Assembly: GCA_945905925.1 (NCBI GenBank)
Contig: CAMDQN010000016.1
Location: forward strand, 1 to 64,000
Length of the DNA stretch: 64,000 nt
Source: Singulisphaera sp. GP187
GTDB lineage: Bacteria; Planctomycetota; Planctomycetia; Gemmatales; Gemmataceae
Direction: 5' to 3'
Shown here: one piece after another, positions 33,289 through 40,137 of the stretch
Layout: each line of letters opens with the position of its first letter
How positions within the stretch are numbered: position 1 is the first letter of the stretch
Notes under the pieces: model-generated
What the model saw: the letters and a program-made list of their open reading frames with translations, nothing else
Database searches by the model: none
Told to the model about the DNA's origin: nothing
Made by a program: the position numbers and the translations under genes

Positions 33289-33318
33289 GCAAAACGTCCT
33301 TTTGCCTTCAACCAGAAG

Positions 33319-33385
33319 AGGTTTAGCGTCGGCCCCGGAGGAGCCTGTTACGAAGCGTGTCCCCTGCGGGGCCGACGCTAAACCT
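33319..33385. repeat. Perfect 19-bp inverted repeat (GGTTTAGCGTCGGCCCC)
   Basis: Arms AGGTTTAGCGTCGGCCCCG (33319-33337) and its exact complement (33367-33385) flank about 29 bases. It lies between the SDR gene and asnB and may attenuate read-through. The GTTTAGCG end recurs at 37153-37211. Confidence 0.88.
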
Positions 33386-33393
33386 ACCTCGCA

Positions 33394-34239
33394 CTACGCA
33401 CGGGCGCTCGCCTTCTCGCGCCGCGCGTACTTCCACACTTTGCGCTGCATGAAGAACCGCACGCCACGCGGGAACATCCGCTTGCCGAACCACACCCACC
33501 ACGACGCGAACCCGACCGCCGCTTCCACGCGATTCGTCAGCAGGCTTCGCACCACCGCGTCCGCGACCTCGTCCGACGGCTGTGCGCCCGCGAAGTTTAG
33601 ATGGATCTTCCCTTCGTTACGGAGCAGATGTTTCTGTAAATCGTCGCTCCGCACAAGCCCAGGTAACACCAGCAACACGTCGATCCCGAACCGCTCGAAC
33701 TCGGACCGCAGCGCCTCTGTCATGCCGACGAACGCGTGCTTGCTCGCGCAGTGTTCGGACATCGACGGGATGCCCCACCGACCGCAGATGCTCGCGACGT
33801 TCACCACCGCCGGGCGCCAGCCGTCTCGCGCGGTCTCGTAACTGCGCGCCAGGTGCGGCGCGATCAGCCGGATCATTTCAACCGGCGCGAAGAAGTTCAC
33901 CTCCAGCACCTTCCGCGCGATCTCTTCGCTCGATGTGCTGAACTCCCCGAAACTGCACACGCCGGCGCAGTTGATCAGCACGTCGAGTCGGCCGAACCGG
34001 GCCACCACACCGGAAACGATGCTCTCGCGGTCGTCCGGCTTCGTGAGGTCGCCGGGGAACGCTTCCGCCTCTGCCCCGCGCACCTTCAAGTCGGTAACGA
34101 GCTTCGTCAGATCGTCGGCCGATCGCGCGGTGAGGGCCAAGATTGCGCCGGTTTTCGCGAGCCGTTCCGCGGCGCGCCGACCGATGCCCCGCGAAGCCCC
34201 GGTAATTAGCACGACGCGTCCGCGCACGGAACGGCGCAT
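33394..34239 (-). CDS. SDR-family oxidoreductase with His in place of catalytic Tyr
   Basis: The 281-residue classical SDR has 'VLITGASRGIGRRAAERLAK' (TGxxxGxG), 'DVLINCAGVCSFG' (NNAG equivalent) and 'VNVASICGRWG' (catalytic Ser). At the YxxxK site the sequence is 'SEHCASKHAF': the Lys is present but the Tyr position is His163 (CAC, plus-strand 33751-33753). The C-terminus has a hydrophobic 'VGFASWWVWFGKRMFPRGV' segment, as in membrane-associated SDRs. Loss of Tyr usually abolishes normal dehydrogenase activity; altered chemistry or a single-codon mutation are options. Confidence 0.82.
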   Translation of the reverse strand: MRRSVRGRVVLITGASRGIGRRAAERLAKTGAILALTARSADDLTKLVTDLKVRGAEAEAFPGDLTKPDDRESIVSGVVARFGRLDVLINCAGVCSFGEFSTSSEEIARKVLEVNFFAPVEMIRLIAPHLARSYETARDGWRPAVVNVASICGRWGIPSMSEHCASKHAFVGMTEALRSEFERFGIDVLLVLPGLVRSDDLQKHLLRNEGKIHLNFAGAQPSDEVADAVVRSLLTNRVEAAVGFASWWVWFGKRMFPRGVRFFMQRKVWKYARREKASARA

Positions 34240-34441
34240 GTCTTCTGTCCCTCGTCTCCGGCACCAACGGCACGATCAAATCATCTGGGCATTTTACGGC
34301 CACCGCTACCATCTGCCAGTGCCGCGCGACCGACGGTTTCGCTTCGCGGACCCGATAATCGGTGGTCGCAACGCAGTTCGCCTAACTCGCCCATCCGTAT
34401 AACAGCCGCGATTCGGGTTGAACTGCAAACGGAGCTTCCAC

Positions 34442-35035
34442 ATGGAAATTGTGATCGGGTTGGCGATCGGCGTGCCGGTCGGGTTCATCGCCGCGTTGGG
34501 CCTAGCGATCGCGCGCGCGGGCAGTTTGGGAAAGGCGTTTGAGGGAATGGCGCTCGCGGGGAAGGCGAGCCAGGACGCGGCGTTCGCGGCGAAGTTGCAA
34601 GCGGTTCTCGCGGGTGCGGAACTCAAGCCGGTCGAACCGCCGAAGCCGGTGAAGCCGAGCGGCGCACCGCTTCGGATGCTCGCGCTTCTTCAAGCGGAGT
34701 CGCGGTTGGTGGACTTCCTACTCGAAGACATTCAGGGCGCGAGCGACGAGCAGATCGGTCAGGCGGTTCGCGAAGTTCACAAGAAGGCACAAACAGCGCT
34801 GAAGCAGCACTTGGTGCTGGAACCGATCCTGCCGGGCAACGAAGACGAGCAAGTAACGGTGCCGAAGGGGTTCGATCCGTCCGCGATTCGCGTGGTGGGC
34901 AACGTGACCGGAGAACCGCCGTTCAAGGGCGCGATCCAACACCCTGGCTGGCGCGTGAAAGAGATGAAGCTCGCGACCCCGGCCGAAGGCGCCGACGAGT
35001 TCGTGCTGCAACCGGCCGAGGTGCAGATCGCATAA
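34442..35035 (+). CDS. DUF2760 domain protein
   Basis: The 197-residue product begins with a membrane-like segment 'IGLAIGVPVGFIAALGLAIA' and has a Pro-rich linker 'KPVEPPKPVKPSG'. It then has the DUF2760 core: 'LLQAESRLVDFLLEDIQGAS', 'DEQIGQAVREVHKKAQTAL', 'PKGFDPSAIRVVGNVTGEPP' and a final 'EFVLQPAEVQIA'. The family's function is unknown; members are often next to Hsp70-like genes, which are absent here. About 200 bases upstream (34240-34441) hold no gene. Confidence 0.75.
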   Translation: MEIVIGLAIGVPVGFIAALGLAIARAGSLGKAFEGMALAGKASQDAAFAAKLQAVLAGAELKPVEPPKPVKPSGAPLRMLALLQAESRLVDFLLEDIQGASDEQIGQAVREVHKKAQTALKQHLVLEPILPGNEDEQVTVPKGFDPSAIRVVGNVTGEPPFKGAIQHPGWRVKEMKLATPAEGADEFVLQPAEVQIA

Positions 35036-35176
35036 ACCGCGCCGCGTGGCTCGCAAACGGTGTCCGGTGCACTCGATGCTGGCAGGTCTGGCACGCCGCG
35101 TGAATCGCTTGCGTTCCGCGACCGCTTCCCGCACAATCAGTTCACCCGCCGAACTCCAACCTGCCAGGTTCTTCAC

Positions 35177-36532
35177 ATGCTAACTCCTTGCCCTGGTCCG
35201 CGAATCTCGCGGCGCCAGATGATCCAGGCTGGGGCTGCGTCGTACCTCGGCCTTTCGCTTCCGCAACTGCTCCAGGCGAAGGAGTCGCGTTCCAGCACGT
35301 CGGCCAGCGCGGACGCGTGCATCGTGATCTTCCTCGACGGCGGGCCGAGTCACCTCGACATGTGGGATCCGAAGCCCGATGCGCCGCCGGAGGTCCGAGG
35401 CGAGTTCAAGACGATTCAGACCAGCGTGCCCGGTGTGCTGTTCGGTGAACACTTGCCGAAGTTCGCGAGCCAGATGCACCGCTCCACGGTCATCCGCTCG
35501 GCGCACCATAGCGTCAACAACGCGCACGCGGCGGCCGTGTACTGCGCTCTCACGGGCCACGATCGTGGCGAGATCGGCGGCGGGGCGCGCCCGGACGACT
35601 ACCCGTGCATCGGCTCGGTTGTGGGAATGCAGCGCCCGCCCGCGACCGCGGTTCCGCCGCACGTGCTGATGCCGTACATCACGAAGGAAGGCGCCGGTGG
35701 TCCGCCGCAACCGGGGTTCTTCGGCGGGTGGTTGGGCAAACCGCGCGACCCGCTCATCATCCTTCGCGACCCGAACGCGGCCGACTTTGCGCTCCCCGAA
35801 CTCACACTCGGGCCGGACATCGACCCCTCACGCTTCGACGCGCGCAGGCAACTCGAATCGAAGTTAGCCGCAAGCCGAAGGCGAGCGTCTTCCGAAGCCG
35901 ACGACCTCGAAGGCATCCGCGCGAAGGCTTACGATCTACTCACGGCGCCCGCGATGCGCGACGCCGTCCGCATCGACCGCGAGCCTGCGAAGCTCCGCGA
36001 CGCCTACGGCCGCAACATCTACGGTCAGAGCGTGCTGCTGTCGCGCCGCTTGATCGAAGCCGGAACGCGGGTCGCGTGCGTGTCGTGGGCACCGGACGCG
36101 AACGCCACCTGGGACACACACGGCAACAACTTCAAGAAGCTCAAGGGCGAACTGCTCCCGCAACTCGATTCGGCGTACTCCGCGCTGCTCGACGACCTCG
36201 ACGCGCGCGGCATGTTGGAACGCACGCTGGTGGTGGTCGTTGGCGACTTCGGGCGCACGCCGAAGATCAACACGAACGGCGCCGGGCGCGATCACTGGAA
36301 CTTCTGCTACTCACTGGTACTGGCCGGTGGCGGGGTGAAGGGCGGGTACGTTCACGGCGCGAGCGACAAGATCGGCGGGAAGCCGAGCCGCAACCCGGTG
36401 ACGCCGGCGGACGTGATCGCAACGATCTACGAATGCCTCGGTGTGCCGCACGACCTGGAATTGCGCGACCGACTCGCGCGTCCCTTCACGCTCTGCCCGT
36501 GGGGTCAACCCATCCGCGACGTGATCGCGTAA
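35177..36532 (+). CDS. DUF1501 (sulfatase-like) Tat-exported protein with embedded repeat
   Basis: The product is 451 residues with a Tat signal 'ISRRQMIQAGAASYLGLSLP'. The DUF1501 features are 'CIVIFLDGGPSHLDMWDPKP', 'GVLFGEHLPKFASQMHRSTV', 'VVVVGDFGRTPKINTNGAGR' followed by 'DHWNFCYS', and 'PADVIATIYECLGV'. These proteins belong to the alkaline-phosphatase/sulfatase fold and are usually paired with PSD1 cytochrome-like proteins. Codons at 35864-35887 ('LAASRRRAS', about residues 230-238) are the TTAGCCGCAAGCC repeat module in frame. No PSD1 gene is adjacent here. Confidence 0.85.
   Translation: MLTPCPGPRISRRQMIQAGAASYLGLSLPQLLQAKESRSSTSASADACIVIFLDGGPSHLDMWDPKPDAPPEVRGEFKTIQTSVPGVLFGEHLPKFASQMHRSTVIRSAHHSVNNAHAAAVYCALTGHDRGEIGGGARPDDYPCIGSVVGMQRPPATAVPPHVLMPYITKEGAGGPPQPGFFGGWLGKPRDPLIILRDPNAADFALPELTLGPDIDPSRFDARRQLESKLAASRRRASSEADDLEGIRAKAYDLLTAPAMRDAVRIDREPAKLRDAYGRNIYGQSVLLSRRLIEAGTRVACVSWAPDANATWDTHGNNFKKLKGELLPQLDSAYSALLDDLDARGMLERTLVVVVGDFGRTPKINTNGAGRDHWNFCYSLVLAGGGVKGGYVHGASDKIGGKPSRNPVTPADVIATIYECLGVPHDLELRDRLARPFTLCPWGQPIRDVIA
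35864..35887. repeat. TTAGCCGCAAGCC module inside a DUF1501 gene
   Basis: The 24-base string beginning TTAGCCGCAAGCCGAAGGC is identical to the first arm of the 70-bp palindrome at 49999-50068 and one base different from 2670-2693. Only one arm is present, in frame and on the sense strand. Confidence 0.85.
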
Positions 36533-36644
36533 GCGTTCCGCGGCGACGCGGTTTCTTTCCGTTGGTTGTTGCCTTCGCGCGCCGCCCCGCTACCATCTAC
36601 GCGGTCGGTCCACGAGTTACACCCTCCCAACCCCGAGGCGTCCC

Positions 36645-37139
36645 ATGTCCATGTTCATCGGCGAAGGTCTATTCGGCGACGGCAACGAAATCGCGCACAT
36701 CGACCTGCTGATCGGCGACAAGACCGGTCCGGTCGGTGTCGCGTTCGCCAACGCGCTGGCCAACCAGAGCGCGGGCCACTCCAGTCTGTTGGCGGTCGTC
36801 GCACCGAACCTCATCTGTAAGCCGGCCACAGTGATGATTACGAAGGTCACCATCAAGGGCGCGAAGCAGGCCGTCCAGATGTTCGGCCCGGCTCAGTCGG
36901 CTGTTGCCCGTGCCGTCGTGGACAGCGTGGCCGAAGGCGTCATCCCGAAGGACAAGGCCGAAGACTACGTGATTGTCTGCGGTGTGTTCATCCACTGGCA
37001 AGCAGCCGACGACACCAAGATCTACGACTACAACTACGAGGCTACCAAGATGGCCATCAGGTGCGCGATGGCTGGCACGCCGAAGATCGATGAGATCATC
37101 GCCAAGAAGAGTACCAAGCACCCGTACAGCCCCAAGTAG
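36645..37139 (+). CDS. fae: Formaldehyde-activating enzyme
   Basis: The product is 164 residues. It matches Fae over its full length: 'FGDGNEIAHIDLLIGDKTGP', 'VGVAFANALANQSAGHSSLL', 'NLICKPATVMITKVTIK' and 'FGPAQSAVARAVVDSVAEGV'. The His in 'EIAHID' is the conserved catalytic residue. Fae condenses formaldehyde with tetrahydromethanopterin to methylene-H4MPT in the cytoplasm. With mtdB immediately downstream it forms the first two steps of the H4MPT-linked C1 oxidation pathway, a known trait of planctomycetes. The later mch and ftr/fhc genes are not in the window. Confidence 0.95.
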   Translation: MSMFIGEGLFGDGNEIAHIDLLIGDKTGPVGVAFANALANQSAGHSSLLAVVAPNLICKPATVMITKVTIKGAKQAVQMFGPAQSAVARAVVDSVAEGVIPKDKAEDYVIVCGVFIHWQAADDTKIYDYNYEATKMAIRCAMAGTPKIDEIIAKKSTKHPYSPK

Positions 37140-37152
37140 TCTTGGTCATTGG

Positions 37153-37211
37153 CGGTTTAGCGGTCGCCCCGCTGGGGCGACTGCGGCCTCTTCGGGTCCG
37201 GCGCTAAAACG
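37153..37211. repeat. Hairpin element between fae and mtdB
   Basis: An inner stem GTCGCCCC-GCT-GGGGCGAC (37163-37181) lies within outer arms GGTTTAGCG and CGCTAAAAC. The outer arms recall the element at 33319-33385. It may act as an intercistronic stabiliser or attenuator. Confidence 0.7.
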
Positions 37212-37241
37212 GGAATCGCCTCACCCCAATTCGCACCACAC

Positions 37242-38117
37242 ATGGCCGAGAAAGCAACGATCCTCGTTCAACTCGACACCGACCCGCTGCCGAGCGTGTT
37301 CGACCGCGTCGTCGCGGTGGACGCCGGCGTGCAGCACATCTTTAGCTACGGCGGGGTCACGCCGCAGAACGTGATGCCACTGGTTCACGGGTGCATCTTC
37401 ACGCGCGGCGGCAAAGACCTCGCACGCACCGCGATCTTTATTGGCGGCTCGGACGTGACACTTGGCGAAGCGGTCGTCGCGGAAGTGCGCAAACACCTCA
37501 TCCCGCAGTACGGTTTGAGCGTGTCGCTGATGCTCGATTCCAACGGGGCGAACACGACTGCGGCAGCGGCCGTTCGCGCCGCGGGCCGGCACCTCGATCT
37601 GAGCAAAACAAAGTCGCTCATCCTCGGCGGCACCGGTCCGGTCGGGCAGCGCGTCGCGCGCCTGCTCGCGCGGGCGGGTGGCAACGTCAGGCTCGGCTCG
37701 CGGCAGAAGGAGCGCGCCGAAGCGGTGTGCGCTGCGATCCGCACGCACGTTCCCGGTGCGGACATTCAGGCCGTGAGCGTTGCTTCCAGTTCCGACGCTC
37801 CAGCCGCGATCGACGGGCGCAACTTGGTGGTCGCCGCGGGCGCCGCGGGCGCGGTGCTGCTGCCGAAGAAAATCCGCCTCGCGTGCAAAGCGTTGAAGGC
37901 CGCGATTGACCTGAATGGCGTGCCACCGGCGGGCATCGAGGGCGTCGAACTCAACGACAAGGGCGCCGACCGCGACGGTCACATCTGCTACGGCGCGCTC
38001 GGCGTCGGCGGTACCAAGATGAAGGTTCACCGCGCCGCGATCAACAAACTGTTCGAGTCGAACGGCACAGTACTGGACATCGAAGAGGTGTACGCTCTCG
38101 CGCTGCTGTTGCCGTAA
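37242..38117 (+). CDS. mtdB: NAD(P)-dependent methylene-tetrahydromethanopterin dehydrogenase
   Basis: The product is 291 residues. The N-terminal part 'ILVQLDTDPLPSVFDRVVAV' and 'DAGVQHIFSYGGVTPQNV' is characteristic of MtdA/MtdB, followed by 'FIGGSDVTLGEAV' and 'SNGANTTAAAAVRAAGRHL'. The Rossmann motif 'LILGGTGPVGQRVARLLAR' binds the nicotinamide cofactor. The enzyme oxidises methylene-H4MPT to methenyl-H4MPT. Location next to fae favours MtdB over MtdA. Cofactor preference cannot be fixed from the sequence. Confidence 0.9.
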   Translation: MAEKATILVQLDTDPLPSVFDRVVAVDAGVQHIFSYGGVTPQNVMPLVHGCIFTRGGKDLARTAIFIGGSDVTLGEAVVAEVRKHLIPQYGLSVSLMLDSNGANTTAAAAVRAAGRHLDLSKTKSLILGGTGPVGQRVARLLARAGGNVRLGSRQKERAEAVCAAIRTHVPGADIQAVSVASSSDAPAAIDGRNLVVAAGAAGAVLLPKKIRLACKALKAAIDLNGVPPAGIEGVELNDKGADRDGHICYGALGVGGTKMKVHRAAINKLFESNGTVLDIEEVYALALLLP

Positions 38118-38128
38118 CCGCGTGCGGC

Positions 38129-38521
38129 TCACTCGTTCGCGTGCGGTCCGAAGGTTCGCGTCACTTCGCCCGCGCGCTGTTCCACCACATCGACCAACAG
38201 CGGGTGCCGGCCGAGCGGTTCCGCGAGCACGAACCGCACGCCGGGGAATCGCGCACTCAACTTGTCGCGCGTGGCGGTCAGGTCTTCGACGACGTGAACG
38301 CCGGGCGAAAGGAAATACGGGAGCAAAATTACGTCCGTCGCACCGGCTTCGACGCACTGCGCGCCACCGGCTTCGATGTTCGGTTCGGCCAGCTCCAGGT
38401 ACGACACGCGCACGACGGGGTAGCGACCGCGCTCGCGCAGCGCGGCGGCGATGAACTCCAGGTCGGCGTTCGCTTCCGCACGCCGGCTCCCGTGCGCGAT
38501 GAGTAGAAGTGCGGTCGGCAA
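38129..38521 (-). CDS. Sirohydrochlorin chelatase-like protein (CbiX family, single domain)
   Basis: The product is 130 residues. The hallmark 'LLLIAHGSRRAEANADLEFI' is at the N-terminus (catalytic His in AHGSR), with 'VRVSYLELAEPNIEAG' and 'VILLPYFLSPGVHVVEDL' (second His). This is the CbiX-small/SirB class that inserts cobalt, nickel or iron into sirohydrochlorin. The TTG at 38521 has a GGAGG site six bases upstream, and that site lies within the repeat element at 38522-38610. It is convergent with mtdB. Confidence 0.82.
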   Translation of the reverse strand: MPTALLLIAHGSRRAEANADLEFIAAALRERGRYPVVRVSYLELAEPNIEAGGAQCVEAGATDVILLPYFLSPGVHVVEDLTATRDKLSARFPGVRFVLAEPLGRHPLLVDVVEQRAGEVTRTFGPHANE

Positions 38522-38610
38522 AGAACCCCTCCCCAACCCCCCCCTAAGATAGGGAGGGGCTTTGTCTGTCTCCCCCTTCCCTTCAGGGAAGGGGGTTGGG
38601 GGTTAGGTCT
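38522..38610. repeat. Imperfect inverted repeat (CCCCTCCC...CCCTTCAGGG module)
   Basis: AGAACCCCTCCCCAACCCC faces GGGGGTTGGGGGTTAGGTCT, with inner GGGAGGGG, CCCCCTTCCC, TTCA and GGGAAGGGGG blocks. The outer part resembles the hpnE insert and the inner part the hairpin at 152-177. It occupies the divergent region between the CbiX-like gene and the pseudokinase gene, where promoters should lie. Confidence 0.82.
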
Positions 38611-38626
38611 CTTCTATACTACTCCC

Positions 38627-40036
38627 ATGATCGGCGCGCGGGTCGGCAACTGGTACGTCGAATCGGAAATCGGGCGTGGTGCGCTCGGCGTGGTCTATCG
38701 CGCGCGCGGCTTCGACGACCCAGACCGCCTCGCCGCGGTCAAAGTGTTCACCGAGGTGCGCGACCCAGCCGCGGTTCAGCGACTCGCGGCGGAGTTGCTT
38801 CCGCTCCAGCGGCTCGATCACGCGAACATCGCGAAGTCACTCGACTGCGGCACGCACGGCGGGTTGGCGTTCGTCGTCTCGGAGTTCATCGACGGCACCG
38901 ACTGCGCGAAGCGCCTCGAAGCGGGGCGCCTCCCGTGGCGCGAGGCGCTCAGCGTCGCGGTCCAGGCCGCTCGTGCCCTCAAACACGCACACAACCGCAA
39001 CGTCCTTCATCGCGACCTCAAGCCCGCGCACCTCGTTCTCACGCCCGACGGCACGCTCAAGGTGCTCGCGTTCGGGGTCGCGAAGGTGTTCCCGCCGCCG
39101 CCGAACCATAGCCCCGCGATCGGTTCGTCCGCGTACTTTCCGCCGGAGGCCGCGAGCGGAAAATCGCTCACGCGCCGGAGCGATTTGTACTCGCTCGGCG
39201 GCGTACTCTATACTCTCGTCACAGGGCGCCCACCGTTCGCGGCCGGGTCCGTGGTCGAGCTGATACACAAGCAGTGCTACACGCTCCCCGAACGCCCGGC
39301 GATGCTCGTCAACGACCTTCCGCCGGAGGTAGACGAGTTCATTTGCACGCTGTTGGACAAGAACCCGGCGCGCCGACCGGGGACCGCGGCCGTTCTCCTC
39401 GAAGAACTGGAACGCATTCGTGGGAAGTTGGAGCGTAAGGGCGAAAAACTAACCTGGCCCGCGAAGCTCACGCCCGACACCGCGGAGTTGCCAGCGCTGC
39501 CCGCCGCACTCGGCGGTGAGGGCGAAGGGACCGACTCGCCCCCACCGGAGACCCGCCCACTGCTCAATCGCCCGCTCGTGGTGATCCCGCTGTTCCTGGT
39601 GGTACTCGCGGCGCTGATTCTGCCGTTCGCGTGGCCCGGTCCGTCCGCCGACGAGTTGTACGCGGCGGCGGAACCGCTGGTCGCGTCGGACAACCAGGAC
39701 GACTGGGACGCGGCGGAGAAGTACCTCGAACCGCTTGCGCGGAAGTACCCAAACCAGTATAAGGACGAGGTCTCGCGCGCGAGACGGAGCGTGAAGGATC
39801 GGCGGGAGTTGCGGCGCGTGATCACCGATAGCGCGAAGCCCGACTTGCGGACCGACGCCGAGCGCGCCTACTTCCGCGGGCTGCGGTTCGTGCAGGACGG
39901 CGACCCGGTGCAAGCGCGGGCAGCATGGGAAGGCGTCGTGACCACGTTCGGCGCGGAGCCGGGCGAAGAGCGGTGGGTGAAACTGGCCCGCACCGGACTG
40001 AAACTCCTGACGCAACCCGATGGGCGCCCGCGCTAA
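38627..40036 (+). CDS. Ser/Thr protein kinase homologue, predicted pseudokinase, with C-terminal TM
   Basis: The product is 469 residues. The kinase fold spans about residues 8-265: Gly-loop 'EIGRGALGVVYRA', the ATP lysine in 'LAAVKVFTE', 'HRDLKPAHLVL' and 'RRSDLYSLGGVLYTLVTGRP'. Two metal-binding residues are missing: the catalytic-loop Asn is His135 and the DFG motif is 'AFG' (Ala148). Asp130 and Lys132 of the catalytic loop remain. A TM segment ('VVIPLFLVVLAALILPFAW') lies near residue 325, with a TPR-like periplasmic tail. It is followed by an intact kinase gene, suggesting a regulatory partner. Confidence 0.85.
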   Translation: MIGARVGNWYVESEIGRGALGVVYRARGFDDPDRLAAVKVFTEVRDPAAVQRLAAELLPLQRLDHANIAKSLDCGTHGGLAFVVSEFIDGTDCAKRLEAGRLPWREALSVAVQAARALKHAHNRNVLHRDLKPAHLVLTPDGTLKVLAFGVAKVFPPPPNHSPAIGSSAYFPPEAASGKSLTRRSDLYSLGGVLYTLVTGRPPFAAGSVVELIHKQCYTLPERPAMLVNDLPPEVDEFICTLLDKNPARRPGTAAVLLEELERIRGKLERKGEKLTWPAKLTPDTAELPALPAALGGEGEGTDSPPPETRPLLNRPLVVIPLFLVVLAALILPFAWPGPSADELYAAAEPLVASDNQDDWDAAEKYLEPLARKYPNQYKDEVSRARRSVKDRRELRRVITDSAKPDLRTDAERAYFRGLRFVQDGDPVQARAAWEGVVTTFGAEPGEERWVKLARTGLKLLTQPDGRPR

Positions 40037-40074
40037 CGACCCCTCCGGGGTCTACGCTAAACGAACTGTCTTCT

Positions 40075-40135
40075 GTCCTCTGGTCTCAGTCCTCTGGTCT
40101 CAGTCCTCTGTCTCCTCACTCCTGGCTCCTCACTC
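40075..40135 (+). repeat. Direct repeats of GTCCTCTGGTCTCA upstream of a kinase gene
   Basis: Two exact copies of the 14-base unit (40075-40088 and 40089-40102) are followed by a degenerate third copy and by two copies of a CTCCTCACTC-type unit. The last unit resembles an arm of 59287-59398. They fill the gap between the two kinase genes and leave no visible ribosome-binding site for the second one. Confidence 0.75.
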
Positions 40136-40137
40136 GT

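Noticed and set aside
34240-34441. Search for a tRNA or small RNA in the gap before the DUF2760 gene
   Set aside because: No cloverleaf or T-loop-like GTTCRANYC pattern in the right context; nothing supportable.
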